Origin: Oleiharenicola lentus
Lineage (GTDB): Bacteria; Verrucomicrobiota; Verrucomicrobiia; Opitutales; Opitutaceae
Length of the DNA: 64,000 nt
Direction: 5' to 3'
Assembly: GCF_004118375.1 (NCBI RefSeq)
Contig: NZ_SDHX01000001.1
Coordinates: 2,359,693 to 2,423,692 of the forward strand
Both the position numbers and the translations under genes were made by a program. Positions 34,729 to 43,609 of this stretch are shown piece after piece; within the stretch, counting starts at the first letter, position 1; the number at the start of each line of letters is the position of its first letter. The notes under the pieces are model-generated. The model had not been told where the DNA came from. It ran no database searches and saw only the letters and a list, made by a program, of their open reading frames with translations.

Positions 34729-37700
34729 ATGAAACGACCCACCACCCCTGATATGTCGCGGCGCCACCGCTTGCTGGCCCCGCTCTGCCTGCTGCTCGGC
34801 ACCTCCCTCGCCATCGCGCAGACCACGCAGCCCGCGGGCCCTGACAAGGCCGCCGACGCGAAACCCGTCCCCGTCGAGGCCAAACCCGCCACGCCCCCGG
34901 CCGAGGACAAGGTTTTGGAGCTCTCCCCTTTCCAAGTCACCGCTGAGAACAACGGTTACTATCAGGGCAACACGATGTCCGGCACGCGCCTCAACTCGAA
35001 GATCGAGGACCTCGGCCAGTCGATCACCGTGATGACGAAGGAGCAGATGCTCGACTTTGCGATGCTCGACATCAACGACGTGTTCGACCACATGGCGAGC
35101 ACCGAGGGTACGGGCTCCTATTCCGAGTTCGTCACCGACCGCACCGGCGCCGTGGTGGACAATGTGAGCCTCAGCCCGAACACCGCCAACCGCGTGCGCG
35201 GCATCGGCAACGCGAACATCGCCTTCAACAACATCGAGATGACAGGCCGCGTGCCGGTTGATCCGCTCTGGATGGACTCCCTCGAACTGAGCCGCGGACC
35301 GAACGCCAACATCTTCGGCCTCGGCAACGCTTCCGGCACCGTCAACCAGGTGCCCGCCACGGCGAATGTGACCCGCGATTTCACCAAGGCCGAGCTTCGA
35401 GCTGACAGTTACGGCGGCTGGCGCGGCTCCGTGGACGTGAACCGCCAGGTCATCGAGGACAAGCTGGCCGTGCGCGCGAGCTATGCCTACCAGCATACCG
35501 CCTTCGTGCGCAAACCCTCCGGCGAGAACGCCCGCCGCCTGAGCCTCCAGCTCAAGTACCAGCCCTTCAAGAACACCACCCTCGCGGCTTCGTGGTATGG
35601 CTACAGGAACTCGTCCGTGCGGCCGAACTTCACCACTCCGCGCGACCACTACACGGATTGGGTCGACGCCGGGCGCCCCGGCTGGAATCCCGTGACCCGC
35701 CTGATCACCCTCGCCAACGGAAATGTTTACGGCAACGGCAACGTCCTCGGCTCCACCACGCCCTATTCGGGCACACCCGCACCCAACGCCAACCTGTTCC
35801 TGCCCAGCTGGGGCACGGAATCGCGTTCGCCCTTCCAGATCGGCGGCGCGGGGGATGCTCCCTATTGGACCATGGCCCGCTATACCAGCGGAACCCTGGC
35901 CACGTCCGACCCGTTTGGCGCCACCGCGACGGGCATCGGCCTGCTCGCCACCAATTCTTCGGACACCTACTCGGCCACGCAACAGCCTCTCTACAACTCC
36001 GTGGCCCGGCCCATCGCCGACAAGTCGCTCTACGACTGGGAGGAAATCAACCTCGCCGGCAACAGCAAGGCATGGGACGACGTTAACACCTACCTCGTCC
36101 AACTCGACCAGGTTTTCATCAGCAACGAGCGGCAGACCTTGGCGGCTCAAGTCACCTGGATGCGCGAGGATGTGAAGCGGTTGGAAAACCAGCCCATGGG
36201 CCCCGCCAGTGTGAACAGCAACGTCGGCCAGCTCCAGGTTGACGTGAACACCCATTATCTGGACGGCACGGTGAATCCCTATTTCGGCCGGCCTTATCTG
36301 CGCAGCAGCGAGCCCTACCTGCGCGACCGGCCCCAGCTTTGGGACACCACCCGCGGGCAGGCGGTTTATCGTCTCGATTTCAGCCGGAACGAGGGTCTGA
36401 GCAAATGGCTCGGCACCCAGCAGATCGTCGGCTACTATGAATACAAGAATCGGGAAAACCGGCAGTATCAGTATCGGCACACCGCGCGGGGCACGGACAA
36501 GGCATGGCAGCAAAAATACGCCACCACGCTGCTGGGCACTCAAACCTCGTCGAACATCAACCCGATCTATCTGATCAACGGCACTGGCATCCCCGGCAAC
36601 TACGCCCGCCTCAACGAGCAATATTACGTCGGCAGCACGCCCGGCGGCGGCATCGAATACGCCCCGAGCTACTTCCCGGAGGGCATCAGTCTTCCCTACG
36701 TGTGGGGCCCCAACGCCACCTCGATGATCAAGGACGTGTCGGTGGTCGGCTGGAGCCCGGCCCCCGGTGGCGGCCTTCACAACACCAACACCCGCGTCAA
36801 GACCACGGGTGGCCTGCTCCAGAGCACTCTGTTTGATGGCAAGCTGGTGGGCACCTTCGGCCTCCGCAATGACCAGGTGCTCGACCGCAACGCCCCGTTT
36901 GCGACGCTGACCTCCGACCTGCGGGAATACGACTTCGCCGCTTCAGCCGCCTGGAATCCGACCTGGCGCATGGCCGAAGGCAAGACGAAGAGCATGTCAG
37001 TCGTGGCCCGCCCCTTCCGGGACCTCCGCTTCCTCAAGTCCGAGGTTGACGGCGGCAGCGGCCTCAGCCGGTTCCTCGCCGAGGCGGTCAGCGGTCTCAG
37101 CCTCACCTACAACAAGTCGGACAACTTCATCGCCCAGGGGCCGGCCTACGATCTCTTCCTCAACCAGCTGCCCAACCAGACCGGCACGAGCAAGGACATC
37201 GGTTTCTGGCTGACCCTGCTGGATGGCAAGCTCTCCGTCCGCTACACCAAGTTCGACACCAAGCAGCTCAACCTGCGCAACGGCGACATCTCCACCATGG
37301 CCCAGCGTATCCTGCGCTATGAGGGCTTTGTCGCGAACGATGCCTGGAACCTGCGGACCCAGGCCGCCAACTGGTTGCGCGGCGTCAACGCCAACGGCGT
37401 CGCCACGAACGCCGAAATCGCCGCGGCCATCAAGATGCCCCTCGAGCAATACGAAGGGCTGGTCAAGATCGGCGCCAACGGCACTTATGCCGCGGTCAAC
37501 GACGCACAGTCCAAGGGCCATGAACTGGAGATCAACTACAACCCCACCCGGCACTGGACGGTCAGCGCCTCGGTTACCAAGACCCAGTCGATCAATACCG
37601 CGGCGGGCGCCGCCGTGGACGATTATATCGCCGCGCGCATGCCGGTTTGGACCTCCCTGGAGGATCCGCGTTACACCGCGACCACCGCGACCATCAATGG

Positions 37701-38328
37701 CGTGACCGTTCCGCTGGCCGCGCACACGATTCCCACCGGCGCCACCGGTCATCTGCTCTGGTGGAACATCCTGGGCGCGCAGTTCGGCACCGGGCCCGCG
37801 GGGGCTGGCTACAACAACACCAACTCCGCGGCCACGAACTTCGCGGGCAACGTCAACGCCCCGATGGCCGTCTTCCGCGCGCTGATCGGCCGCCCCCGGC
37901 CCCAGATTCGCGAATACTCGGCCAAGTTCAGCACGAAGTATAATCTGGCTGGCATTAGCGAGAACAAGGTCCTCAAGGCCATGAGCGTGGGCGGTTCCGT
38001 CCGCTACGCCAGCGAGGGATCCATCGGTTTCTATGGTAAGGGCTACACCGACGGCATGGACCTCACGCAGGCTGCGAACCGCATCCTCGAGCTCGATACC
38101 AACCGCCCGATCTACTCGCCCGAGGAGTACTACGTTGACCTCTTCGTGACTTACAACACGAAGCTCTTCAACGACAAGGTGCGCGCCAAGTTCCAGCTCA
38201 ACGTGAAGAACCTGCAGGAAAGTGGTGGCAACCTCCAGCCGACCGGCGCGTTCTTCGACGGCAAGACCCAAACCTACCGCATCGTCGATCCGCGTCAGTT
38301 CATCCTGAGCGCGACGTTTGATTTCTAA
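34729..38328 (+). CDS. TonB-dependent outer-membrane receptor
   Basis: This 1199-residue protein is an outer-membrane importer. A signal peptide (about residues 1-31, ending SLAIAQ) is followed by a proline/alanine-rich linker, the segment VLELSPFQVTAENNGYY that resembles a TonB-box and plug start in Opitutaceae receptors, a plug domain (about 75-230 with LGQSITVMTKEQMLDF and ELSRGPNANIFGLGN), and a long 22-strand barrel ending FILSATFDF with the terminal aromatic residue. No SusD-like partner lies beside it. Its position after the GH genes and the operator copy upstream suggest it imports oligosaccharides for this locus. A strong terminator follows. Confidence 0.92.
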   Translation: MKRPTTPDMSRRHRLLAPLCLLLGTSLAIAQTTQPAGPDKAADAKPVPVEAKPATPPAEDKVLELSPFQVTAENNGYYQGNTMSGTRLNSKIEDLGQSITVMTKEQMLDFAMLDINDVFDHMASTEGTGSYSEFVTDRTGAVVDNVSLSPNTANRVRGIGNANIAFNNIEMTGRVPVDPLWMDSLELSRGPNANIFGLGNASGTVNQVPATANVTRDFTKAELRADSYGGWRGSVDVNRQVIEDKLAVRASYAYQHTAFVRKPSGENARRLSLQLKYQPFKNTTLAASWYGYRNSSVRPNFTTPRDHYTDWVDAGRPGWNPVTRLITLANGNVYGNGNVLGSTTPYSGTPAPNANLFLPSWGTESRSPFQIGGAGDAPYWTMARYTSGTLATSDPFGATATGIGLLATNSSDTYSATQQPLYNSVARPIADKSLYDWEEINLAGNSKAWDDVNTYLVQLDQVFISNERQTLAAQVTWMREDVKRLENQPMGPASVNSNVGQLQVDVNTHYLDGTVNPYFGRPYLRSSEPYLRDRPQLWDTTRGQAVYRLDFSRNEGLSKWLGTQQIVGYYEYKNRENRQYQYRHTARGTDKAWQQKYATTLLGTQTSSNINPIYLINGTGIPGNYARLNEQYYVGSTPGGGIEYAPSYFPEGISLPYVWGPNATSMIKDVSVVGWSPAPGGGLHNTNTRVKTTGGLLQSTLFDGKLVGTFGLRNDQVLDRNAPFATLTSDLREYDFAASAAWNPTWRMAEGKTKSMSVVARPFRDLRFLKSEVDGGSGLSRFLAEAVSGLSLTYNKSDNFIAQGPAYDLFLNQLPNQTGTSKDIGFWLTLLDGKLSVRYTKFDTKQLNLRNGDISTMAQRILRYEGFVANDAWNLRTQAANWLRGVNANGVATNAEIAAAIKMPLEQYEGLVKIGANGTYAAVNDAQSKGHELEINYNPTRHWTVSASVTKTQSINTAAGAAVDDYIAARMPVWTSLEDPRYTATTATINGVTVPLAAHTIPTGATGHLLWWNILGAQFGTGPAGAGYNNTNSAATNFAGNVNAPMAVFRALIGRPRPQIREYSAKFSTKYNLAGISENKVLKAMSVGGSVRYASEGSIGFYGKGYTDGMDLTQAANRILELDTNRPIYSPEEYYVDLFVTYNTKLFNDKVRAKFQLNVKNLQESGGNLQPTGAFFDGKTQTYRIVDPRQFILSATFDF

Positions 38329-38346
38329 GTCAGGGGTAACACAAGA

Positions 38347-38381
38347 GTCCCGGCCGAGCTCTGTGCGGCCGGGACTTTTTT
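38347..38381 (+). terminator. rho-independent terminator of the TonB receptor gene
   Basis: GTCCCGGCCG (38347-38356) and CGGCCGGGAC (38366-38375) form a perfect 10-bp stem over nine bases, followed by six T. It starts 19 bases after the stop codon. Confidence 0.92.
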
Positions 38382-38427
38382 ATGCCCGGACTTCCCGTTC
38401 TTGCCGTCCGGGCCAGGTCATCCCGTA

Positions 38428-40350
38428 ATGCCTGAAACCATGCCCCGCCCCGTTCAGCCGCCATCATCCCCTGCTGCCTCGGTCGGATTACCGGTCGCGG
38501 TTTGGTTCGGGGTGATCCTGCTCGCCGTCCTTGTCGCCTACGGACCGGCGCTGCGCGGTGATTTCCTCTGGGACGACACCGGCCATGTCACCCACCCGGA
38601 GCTGAGTTCGCTGGGCGGCCTGTTCCGCATCTGGTTCGAGCCCGGGGCCACGCAGCAGTATTATCCGCTGCTGCATTCGGCATTCTGGCTGGAATACCAG
38701 ATTTGGGGCGAAGCCCCGGCCGGCTATCATCTGGTCAACGTGCTCTGGCATTCGCTGTCCGCTTGCCTGTTGATCGTGCTCCTTCGGCGGGTTTCAGTGC
38801 CCGGCGCGACGCTGGCCGGGCTGGTCTTCGCATTACACCCGGTCTGCGTCGAGTCCGTCGCCTGGATTTCCGAGCAGAAGAACACGCTCTCCACCGTTTT
38901 CTACCTCGCGGCGGCTCTGGCCTGGCTGCGCTTTGAGGACGACCGAAAACCGGCACGCTACGCCGTCACCACGCTCTGGTTTTCGGCCGCGCTGCTGACA
39001 AAAACGGTCACCGCCACCCTGCCCGCCGCCCTCCTCGTGCTCGCTTGGTGGCGTCGCGGACGCCTCTCCTGGCGCGGCGACGTGTTGCCGCTCCTGCCGT
39101 GGCTCGCGCTCGGGGTGGCCGCAGGACTTGGAACCGTATGGTTCGAGGCGAACCATATCGGCGCTCAGGGAGATGACTTTGCCCTGAGTGGCGTCGAACG
39201 CGGACTGCTCGCCGGCCGTGTCGTCTGGTTCTACCTTGGAAAACTGGTCTGGCCGGCCGGGCTCGCCTTCTTCTACCCGCGCTGGACCATCGATACCGGA
39301 GCCTGGTGGCAATGGCTGTTCCCGCTCTCCGCCCTCGGTGCGCTGGCCGCCGCCGTGTGGTGGAGCCGGCGCGACCGCGGACCGCTGGCCGCCGCGCTCC
39401 TCTACGGCGGCACTCTGTTCCCCGTCCTCGGATTCGTGAACGTCTATCCCTTCGTTTTCTCCTTTGTGGCGGACCACTTCCAGTATCTGGCGAGCCTGGG
39501 GATGATCGCGTTTCTCACCGCCGTCTCGGTCCGCGGCTTCGCGCTGCTGCGCGTTCCAAGCTGGAGCGGCCCGGTCGTCGCCGTTGGCCTGTTGCTGCTG
39601 CTCGGCGGCCTCACCTGGCGGCAAAGCGCCCACTACCGCGACGTGTTCGCGCTCTACGAAGCCACGCTCGCGCGCAACCCTGACAGCTGGGTGGCGCACC
39701 TCAACCTCGGCACCGCCTTGGACGATGCCGGCCGGCCCGAAGAAGCCCTGCCCCACCTGCAACGCGCGCTGGAGCTGAAGCCGAACTTCCCAGAAACGCT
39801 CAACAGCCTCGGCAACGTGCTCAACCAACTCGGCCGGCCCGCCGAAGCGCGTCCGCTGCTGGAGAAAGCCCTGCAACTCCAGCCGCGCTTCGCCACCGCG
39901 CACAACGCCCTTGGCGTCACGCTCATGGCCCTCGGGCAGAGCGACGCCGGAATTGCCGCCTTCGAGCAGGCGCTGGCGAACAACCCGGGGCTGACACCCG
40001 CCCGCGTGAATCTCGGCTGGGCCCTGGCCAACAACGGTCGCACCGATGCCGCGCTTGAGCAGTTCGCAATCGCGCGGCGCCAGCAGCCTGATTTCGCCGA
40101 TGCCGAGCTGAAGACCGGTCTGACATACGTCCTGACCCGGCGCCTGGCCGAAGCCCTCCCGCATGTACGCCGGGCCGTGGAGCTACAGCCGGACAACGCC
40201 GATATGCGCCACATCCTCGGCGTCATTCTGCTCGATCTCCGTCGCCCGGCTGAAGCTGCCGAGCAATTTGAAACCGCGCTGGAGCTGAATCCCGCCCACC
40301 CCGGCGCCCGCGCCGGACTCGAGCAGCTCTATCGTCTGCAGTCGCGCTGA
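38428..40350 (+). CDS. polytopic membrane protein with C-terminal TPRs (TMTC-like)
   Basis: This 640-residue protein has about ten membrane helices in residues 20-400 and about six tetratricopeptide repeats in 410-635. The membrane half has FLWDDTGHVTHPELSSLGG early on, YYPLLHSAFWLEYQIWG, FALHPVCVESVAWISEQKN and FYLGKLVWPAGLAFFYPRW, wording shared with TMTC-type/DUF1736 proteins of the GT-C glycosyltransferase fold. The repeats read NLGTALDDAGRPEEALPHLQ and similar. By family it may be a protein O-mannosyltransferase-like enzyme, but the bacterial members are unproven. The ATG at 38428 is chosen; further in-frame ATG is at 38440. The gene stands alone. Confidence 0.8.
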   Translation: MPETMPRPVQPPSSPAASVGLPVAVWFGVILLAVLVAYGPALRGDFLWDDTGHVTHPELSSLGGLFRIWFEPGATQQYYPLLHSAFWLEYQIWGEAPAGYHLVNVLWHSLSACLLIVLLRRVSVPGATLAGLVFALHPVCVESVAWISEQKNTLSTVFYLAAALAWLRFEDDRKPARYAVTTLWFSAALLTKTVTATLPAALLVLAWWRRGRLSWRGDVLPLLPWLALGVAAGLGTVWFEANHIGAQGDDFALSGVERGLLAGRVVWFYLGKLVWPAGLAFFYPRWTIDTGAWWQWLFPLSALGALAAAVWWSRRDRGPLAAALLYGGTLFPVLGFVNVYPFVFSFVADHFQYLASLGMIAFLTAVSVRGFALLRVPSWSGPVVAVGLLLLLGGLTWRQSAHYRDVFALYEATLARNPDSWVAHLNLGTALDDAGRPEEALPHLQRALELKPNFPETLNSLGNVLNQLGRPAEARPLLEKALQLQPRFATAHNALGVTLMALGQSDAGIAAFEQALANNPGLTPARVNLGWALANNGRTDAALEQFAIARRQQPDFADAELKTGLTYVLTRRLAEALPHVRRAVELQPDNADMRHILGVILLDLRRPAEAAEQFETALELNPAHPGARAGLEQLYRLQSR

Positions 40351-40465
40351 GCCGAATTTCTCACGCCTTGCAGGGCACGCCTCGTTCGCCGGCGAATGCA
40401 ATTGGGCACCCGTCGGGCGCGGACAAGCCGTGCCCCTACGGTTCATCTGCCCTGAAGCGTCCTGC

Positions 40466-40648
40466 CTACGCCGCAGGTCGCTTCCGCCGTGCAACCTTCA
40501 CAGCGAGCGCCACCAACCCGAGCATCAGCCCGATGCCGAGCAACGCGGCGCCTGGCGCATCGTCGGTGTCCCCGATGTAAATCCCCGCGGCCGCCAGCGC
40601 CACGCCCAACACCACGATTCCCGAGGCAACGACCAGATTCTTGTTCAT
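40466..40648 (-). CDS. small two-helix membrane protein
   Basis: This 60-residue protein starts MNKNLVVASGIVVLGVALAA, has one helix, a short GDTDDAPGA turn, a second helix (LLGIGLMLGLVALAVKV) and a basic end ARRKRPAA. Two hydrophobic helices with positive cytoplasmic ends and an acidic turn suggest a real inner-membrane protein. I do not recognise a named family. It lies 84 bases downstream of the hydroxyproline operon in the same direction. Confidence 0.55.
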   Translation of the reverse strand: MNKNLVVASGIVVLGVALAAAGIYIGDTDDAPGAALLGIGLMLGLVALAVKVARRKRPAA

Positions 40649-40732
40649 AGGAACCCAGTGTGAGCCCAAGGCATGAAACCTTGATGAACTCACGATGAAA
40701 TCCGCGTGAACCGGCCGCTGGGCGCAATTCGC

Positions 40733-42322
40733 TTACGCTACTGGCGTTTTGGTCAATTCGCCGTTCACAAGGCGCCAGACGCCGAGGGGGTTGGCGTTTT
40801 GCAGCTCCACGGGCAGCAGATCGTCAGAGAAGCCCTGGTAGCAGACCGGACGGGCCCAGCGTCCGATGGCCCGGGTGCCGACCGAGGTCGTGCGGCCGCC
40901 GTCGCTCGTCGAGGGATACGGACCGCCGTGCACGATGGCGTGGCTGACCTCGACGCCCGTGGGGTAGCCGTTGAGCACGAGGCGGCCGGCCTTGGTGGCA
41001 AGAATCTCGATCAACTCGCCATTGGCCTTCGCCTCGCCGGCACCCGCGTGGACCGTCGCCGTGAGCGAGCCTTCGACGCTGGCGGCCACGCGTCGCATCT
41101 CGGCGGCGTCCTTGCACCAGACGACTAGCGAGCTCGGCCCGAAGATTTCCTCCCCGAGTGCGTGGTTGCCGAGGAAGCTCATCGCATCCGCTTCAAACCA
41201 CACGGGCGCGGCTCCGCAGCCGCCGACGGCCTTGCCCTGCGCGACGACCTTCACGCCGGGCTGCTTCGCCCGCGCCGCGGTGTTGGTCGCATAAGTTTTG
41301 GCGATGCCGGCGGTCAGCATCACGCCTCCGGGCGTGCCGGACAGTTTTGTGGCCAGATCCTTCACGAACTGCTCCGCCTGCGGCGAACGCTGGAGCACGA
41401 TGAGGCCGGGGTTGGTGCAGAACTGGCCGACGCCGAGCGTGCTCGAGGCGTGCAGACCGTCCACCAGCGCCGAGGCCCGTTCCGCGATCGCACCGGGCAA
41501 GATGAACACGGGGTTAACACTGCCCATCTCCGCATAGACCGGGATCGGCTCCGGCCGCGCCGCGCCCAGATCGGCGAGCGCCCGGCCGCCCTTGACTGAA
41601 CCGGTGAAGCCCACCGCCTTGACCAGCGGGTGTTTCACCAGCGCCTGGCCAACCTCGAAACCCGCATCGAACAGCAGTGAGAACGTGCCCTCGGGCAGCC
41701 CGCAGTCGCGCACGGCGTGAAGAATCAGCCGGCCGGTGAGTTCGCTGGTGCCCGGGTGCGCGGGATGCGCTTTGACGATGACGGGGCAACCCGCGGCGAA
41801 GGCCGAGGCGGTGTCCCCGCCCGCGACCGAGTAGGCGAAGGGGAAATTGCTGGAACCGAATACCACCACCGGACCGAGCGGGCGGAGCAGCGAGCGATGG
41901 TCGGGCTTGGGCAGCGGCTTGCGCTCCGGCTGGGCCGTCTCGATGCGCGCGTCGAGCCAGCTGCCGGTCTCGGCCGCCTGGGCGTAAAGCCGGAGTTGCC
42001 CAACCGTGCGGGCGACTTCGCCCTTGAGGCGCATCTCGGGCAGGGCGGTTTCCAACATGGCGCGGGCCACGAGATCGTCGGCCTTGGCCTCAAGGTTGGC
42101 CGCGATGGCACGAAGAAACTTGCCGCGATCCGCTCCGGAAAGGCGGGCCAGGCCCGGGGCCGCACTGGCCGCCAGCTCGGCGGCCCGGTTCACGTCAGTC
42201 ACGGTGGCCGAGAGGAACGAGGGTTCGAGCGGCGTGTTTTTCGCCGGATCGAAGGCCTTGAAGGTGGCGCCGCCTGCGCCGCTGGAACCGAAGCCGATGA
42301 GGGAGCCGCCGTCTGGTTTCAT
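40733..42322 (-). CDS. 2,5-dioxovalerate (alpha-ketoglutarate semialdehyde) dehydrogenase
   Basis: This 529-residue aldehyde dehydrogenase belongs to the branch that oxidises 2-oxoglutarate semialdehyde. The catalytic cysteine is in GVGQFCTNPG, the activating glutamate in PVYAEMGSVNPVF, and the cofactor-binding region in VVVFGSSNFPFAYSVAGGD. The long form with ATVTDVNRAAELAASAA and the end GVWRLVNGELTKTPVA matches this class, which differs from betaine or succinate semialdehyde dehydrogenases. It would carry out the last step of hydroxyproline degradation, giving 2-oxoglutarate. It lies 18 bases downstream of the oxidase gene. The same enzyme also serves sugar acid pathways, so regulation by other substrates is possible. 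Confidence 0.88.
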   Translation of the reverse strand: MKPDGGSLIGFGSSGAGGATFKAFDPAKNTPLEPSFLSATVTDVNRAAELAASAAPGLARLSGADRGKFLRAIAANLEAKADDLVARAMLETALPEMRLKGEVARTVGQLRLYAQAAETGSWLDARIETAQPERKPLPKPDHRSLLRPLGPVVVFGSSNFPFAYSVAGGDTASAFAAGCPVIVKAHPAHPGTSELTGRLILHAVRDCGLPEGTFSLLFDAGFEVGQALVKHPLVKAVGFTGSVKGGRALADLGAARPEPIPVYAEMGSVNPVFILPGAIAERASALVDGLHASSTLGVGQFCTNPGLIVLQRSPQAEQFVKDLATKLSGTPGGVMLTAGIAKTYATNTAARAKQPGVKVVAQGKAVGGCGAAPVWFEADAMSFLGNHALGEEIFGPSSLVVWCKDAAEMRRVAASVEGSLTATVHAGAGEAKANGELIEILATKAGRLVLNGYPTGVEVSHAIVHGGPYPSTSDGGRTTSVGTRAIGRWARPVCYQGFSDDLLPVELQNANPLGVWRLVNGELTKTPVA

Positions 42323-42340
42323 AGGGTAAGAGTCGCAGAG

Positions 42341-43606
42341 TTATGCGTAACGATCCGGATTAAGCAAAGTCAGATCCACGGACGGTTTGCGTTCACAGAT
42401 GACCTCCGCGAGCAGGCGCCCTGCCCCGGGAGCGAGCGTGACGCCCAGCATGGCGTGCCCGCAGGCGGTGGCTAGGTTGCGGTATTGTCCGAACCTGCCG
42501 ATATAAGGCAACCCGTCAGGCGATACCGGGCGGTAGCCGAACCATGGCCGCACACCGGCAAAGTCGGCGGCGCTGAACTCCGGCAGGTAGGCGTTCACCG
42601 CGGCAATGATCTGCTCCACGCGCTCGGGGCGCACGCGGTCGTTGTGTCCGGCGATTTCCATCGTGCCGCCGAAGCGCAGCGTGTTGCCCATCGGCGTGAC
42701 GGCCACGCGCCGCTCCTTCAGGATGAAGGGCTTCGTGACACGGAAACGCGGAGCGGGCAGCGTGAGGCTGTAGCCCTTGCCTGCCTGCATCGGCAGGCGC
42801 AGACCGAGTCCGGCCGCCATGCCGCCGGACCATGAACCCCCCGTCAGCACAAACTCGTCGGCAATCAAGTCGCCTGAGGTGGTCTGGGCGGCGGAGACAC
42901 GCTGCCCCACCACGCGCCAGCCGAAGATCGTCGTGTTCCAACGGAACCGCACGCCCATCTCCGCGAGCAAACCGGAGAGTGCCGCGCAGAACTTCGCCGG
43001 TGTGAGATGGGCGTCGATCGGAAAATAGACCGAGCCCGCGATGTCGAGCTTCACGCCGAGGCCGAGTGCGGCGGTCTGCGTTGAGTTCAGCACCTGGGCC
43101 TCGACGCCCAGTTCATTGGCGACGCGCGCGAGGCCGTTCGCCTCGTCGTCGAGGCTCTCCTGGGTGCGGCAGAGATTGAGCAGCCCGTCCTTGCGGAACC
43201 CCGAGCGGTCGCCGGTGAGGTCGTCGAGTTCCTCGTAGAGCGCGCGGCTTTGCAGGCAAAGGTCGCGCAGGAGGGGTGCGGCGCGGGCCACATGCCGGCG
43301 GTTGCTGGCGCGCCAGAACAGCCAGCCCCAGCGCATCAGCTCCGTGTCGAGTCGCGGCTGGATGTAGAACGGGCTGCGCGAATCCATCATCCACTTCAGC
43401 CCCTTCCAGACCATGCCCGGCGCGGCCAGCGGGATAACGTGGCTCGGCGAGACGTAACCCGCGCTGCCCAGCGCGCAGTGATCATGCCCCGGACCGGACT
43501 GCCGTTCCACCACCGTGACGGCGAGCCCCTCCCGCGCCAAGTAATAGGCGGTGCAAAGGCCCACGATGCCGCCGCCGCAGATGATGGCCGATTTTGCGGT
43601 GCGCAT
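42341..43606 (-). CDS. FAD-dependent D-amino-acid dehydrogenase (D-hydroxyproline oxidase type)
   Basis: This 421-residue flavoprotein of the DadA type begins with the dinucleotide-binding motif SAIICGGGIVGLCTAYYLAR and ERQSGPG, which binds FAD. The substrate domain contains GYVSPSHVIPLAAPGM and the C-terminal FAD signature is RPVSPDGLPYIGRFG. Position between a hydroxyproline epimerase gene (three bases away) and the semialdehyde dehydrogenase makes cis-4-hydroxy-D-proline the likely substrate, giving pyrroline-4-hydroxy-2-carboxylate. Ordinary D-alanine dehydrogenase is the alternative that context argues against. Confidence 0.88.
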   Translation of the reverse strand: MRTAKSAIICGGGIVGLCTAYYLAREGLAVTVVERQSGPGHDHCALGSAGYVSPSHVIPLAAPGMVWKGLKWMMDSRSPFYIQPRLDTELMRWGWLFWRASNRRHVARAAPLLRDLCLQSRALYEELDDLTGDRSGFRKDGLLNLCRTQESLDDEANGLARVANELGVEAQVLNSTQTAALGLGVKLDIAGSVYFPIDAHLTPAKFCAALSGLLAEMGVRFRWNTTIFGWRVVGQRVSAAQTTSGDLIADEFVLTGGSWSGGMAAGLGLRLPMQAGKGYSLTLPAPRFRVTKPFILKERRVAVTPMGNTLRFGGTMEIAGHNDRVRPERVEQIIAAVNAYLPEFSAADFAGVRPWFGYRPVSPDGLPYIGRFGQYRNLATACGHAMLGVTLAPGAGRLLAEVICERKPSVDLTLLNPDRYA

Positions 43607-43609
43607 CGC

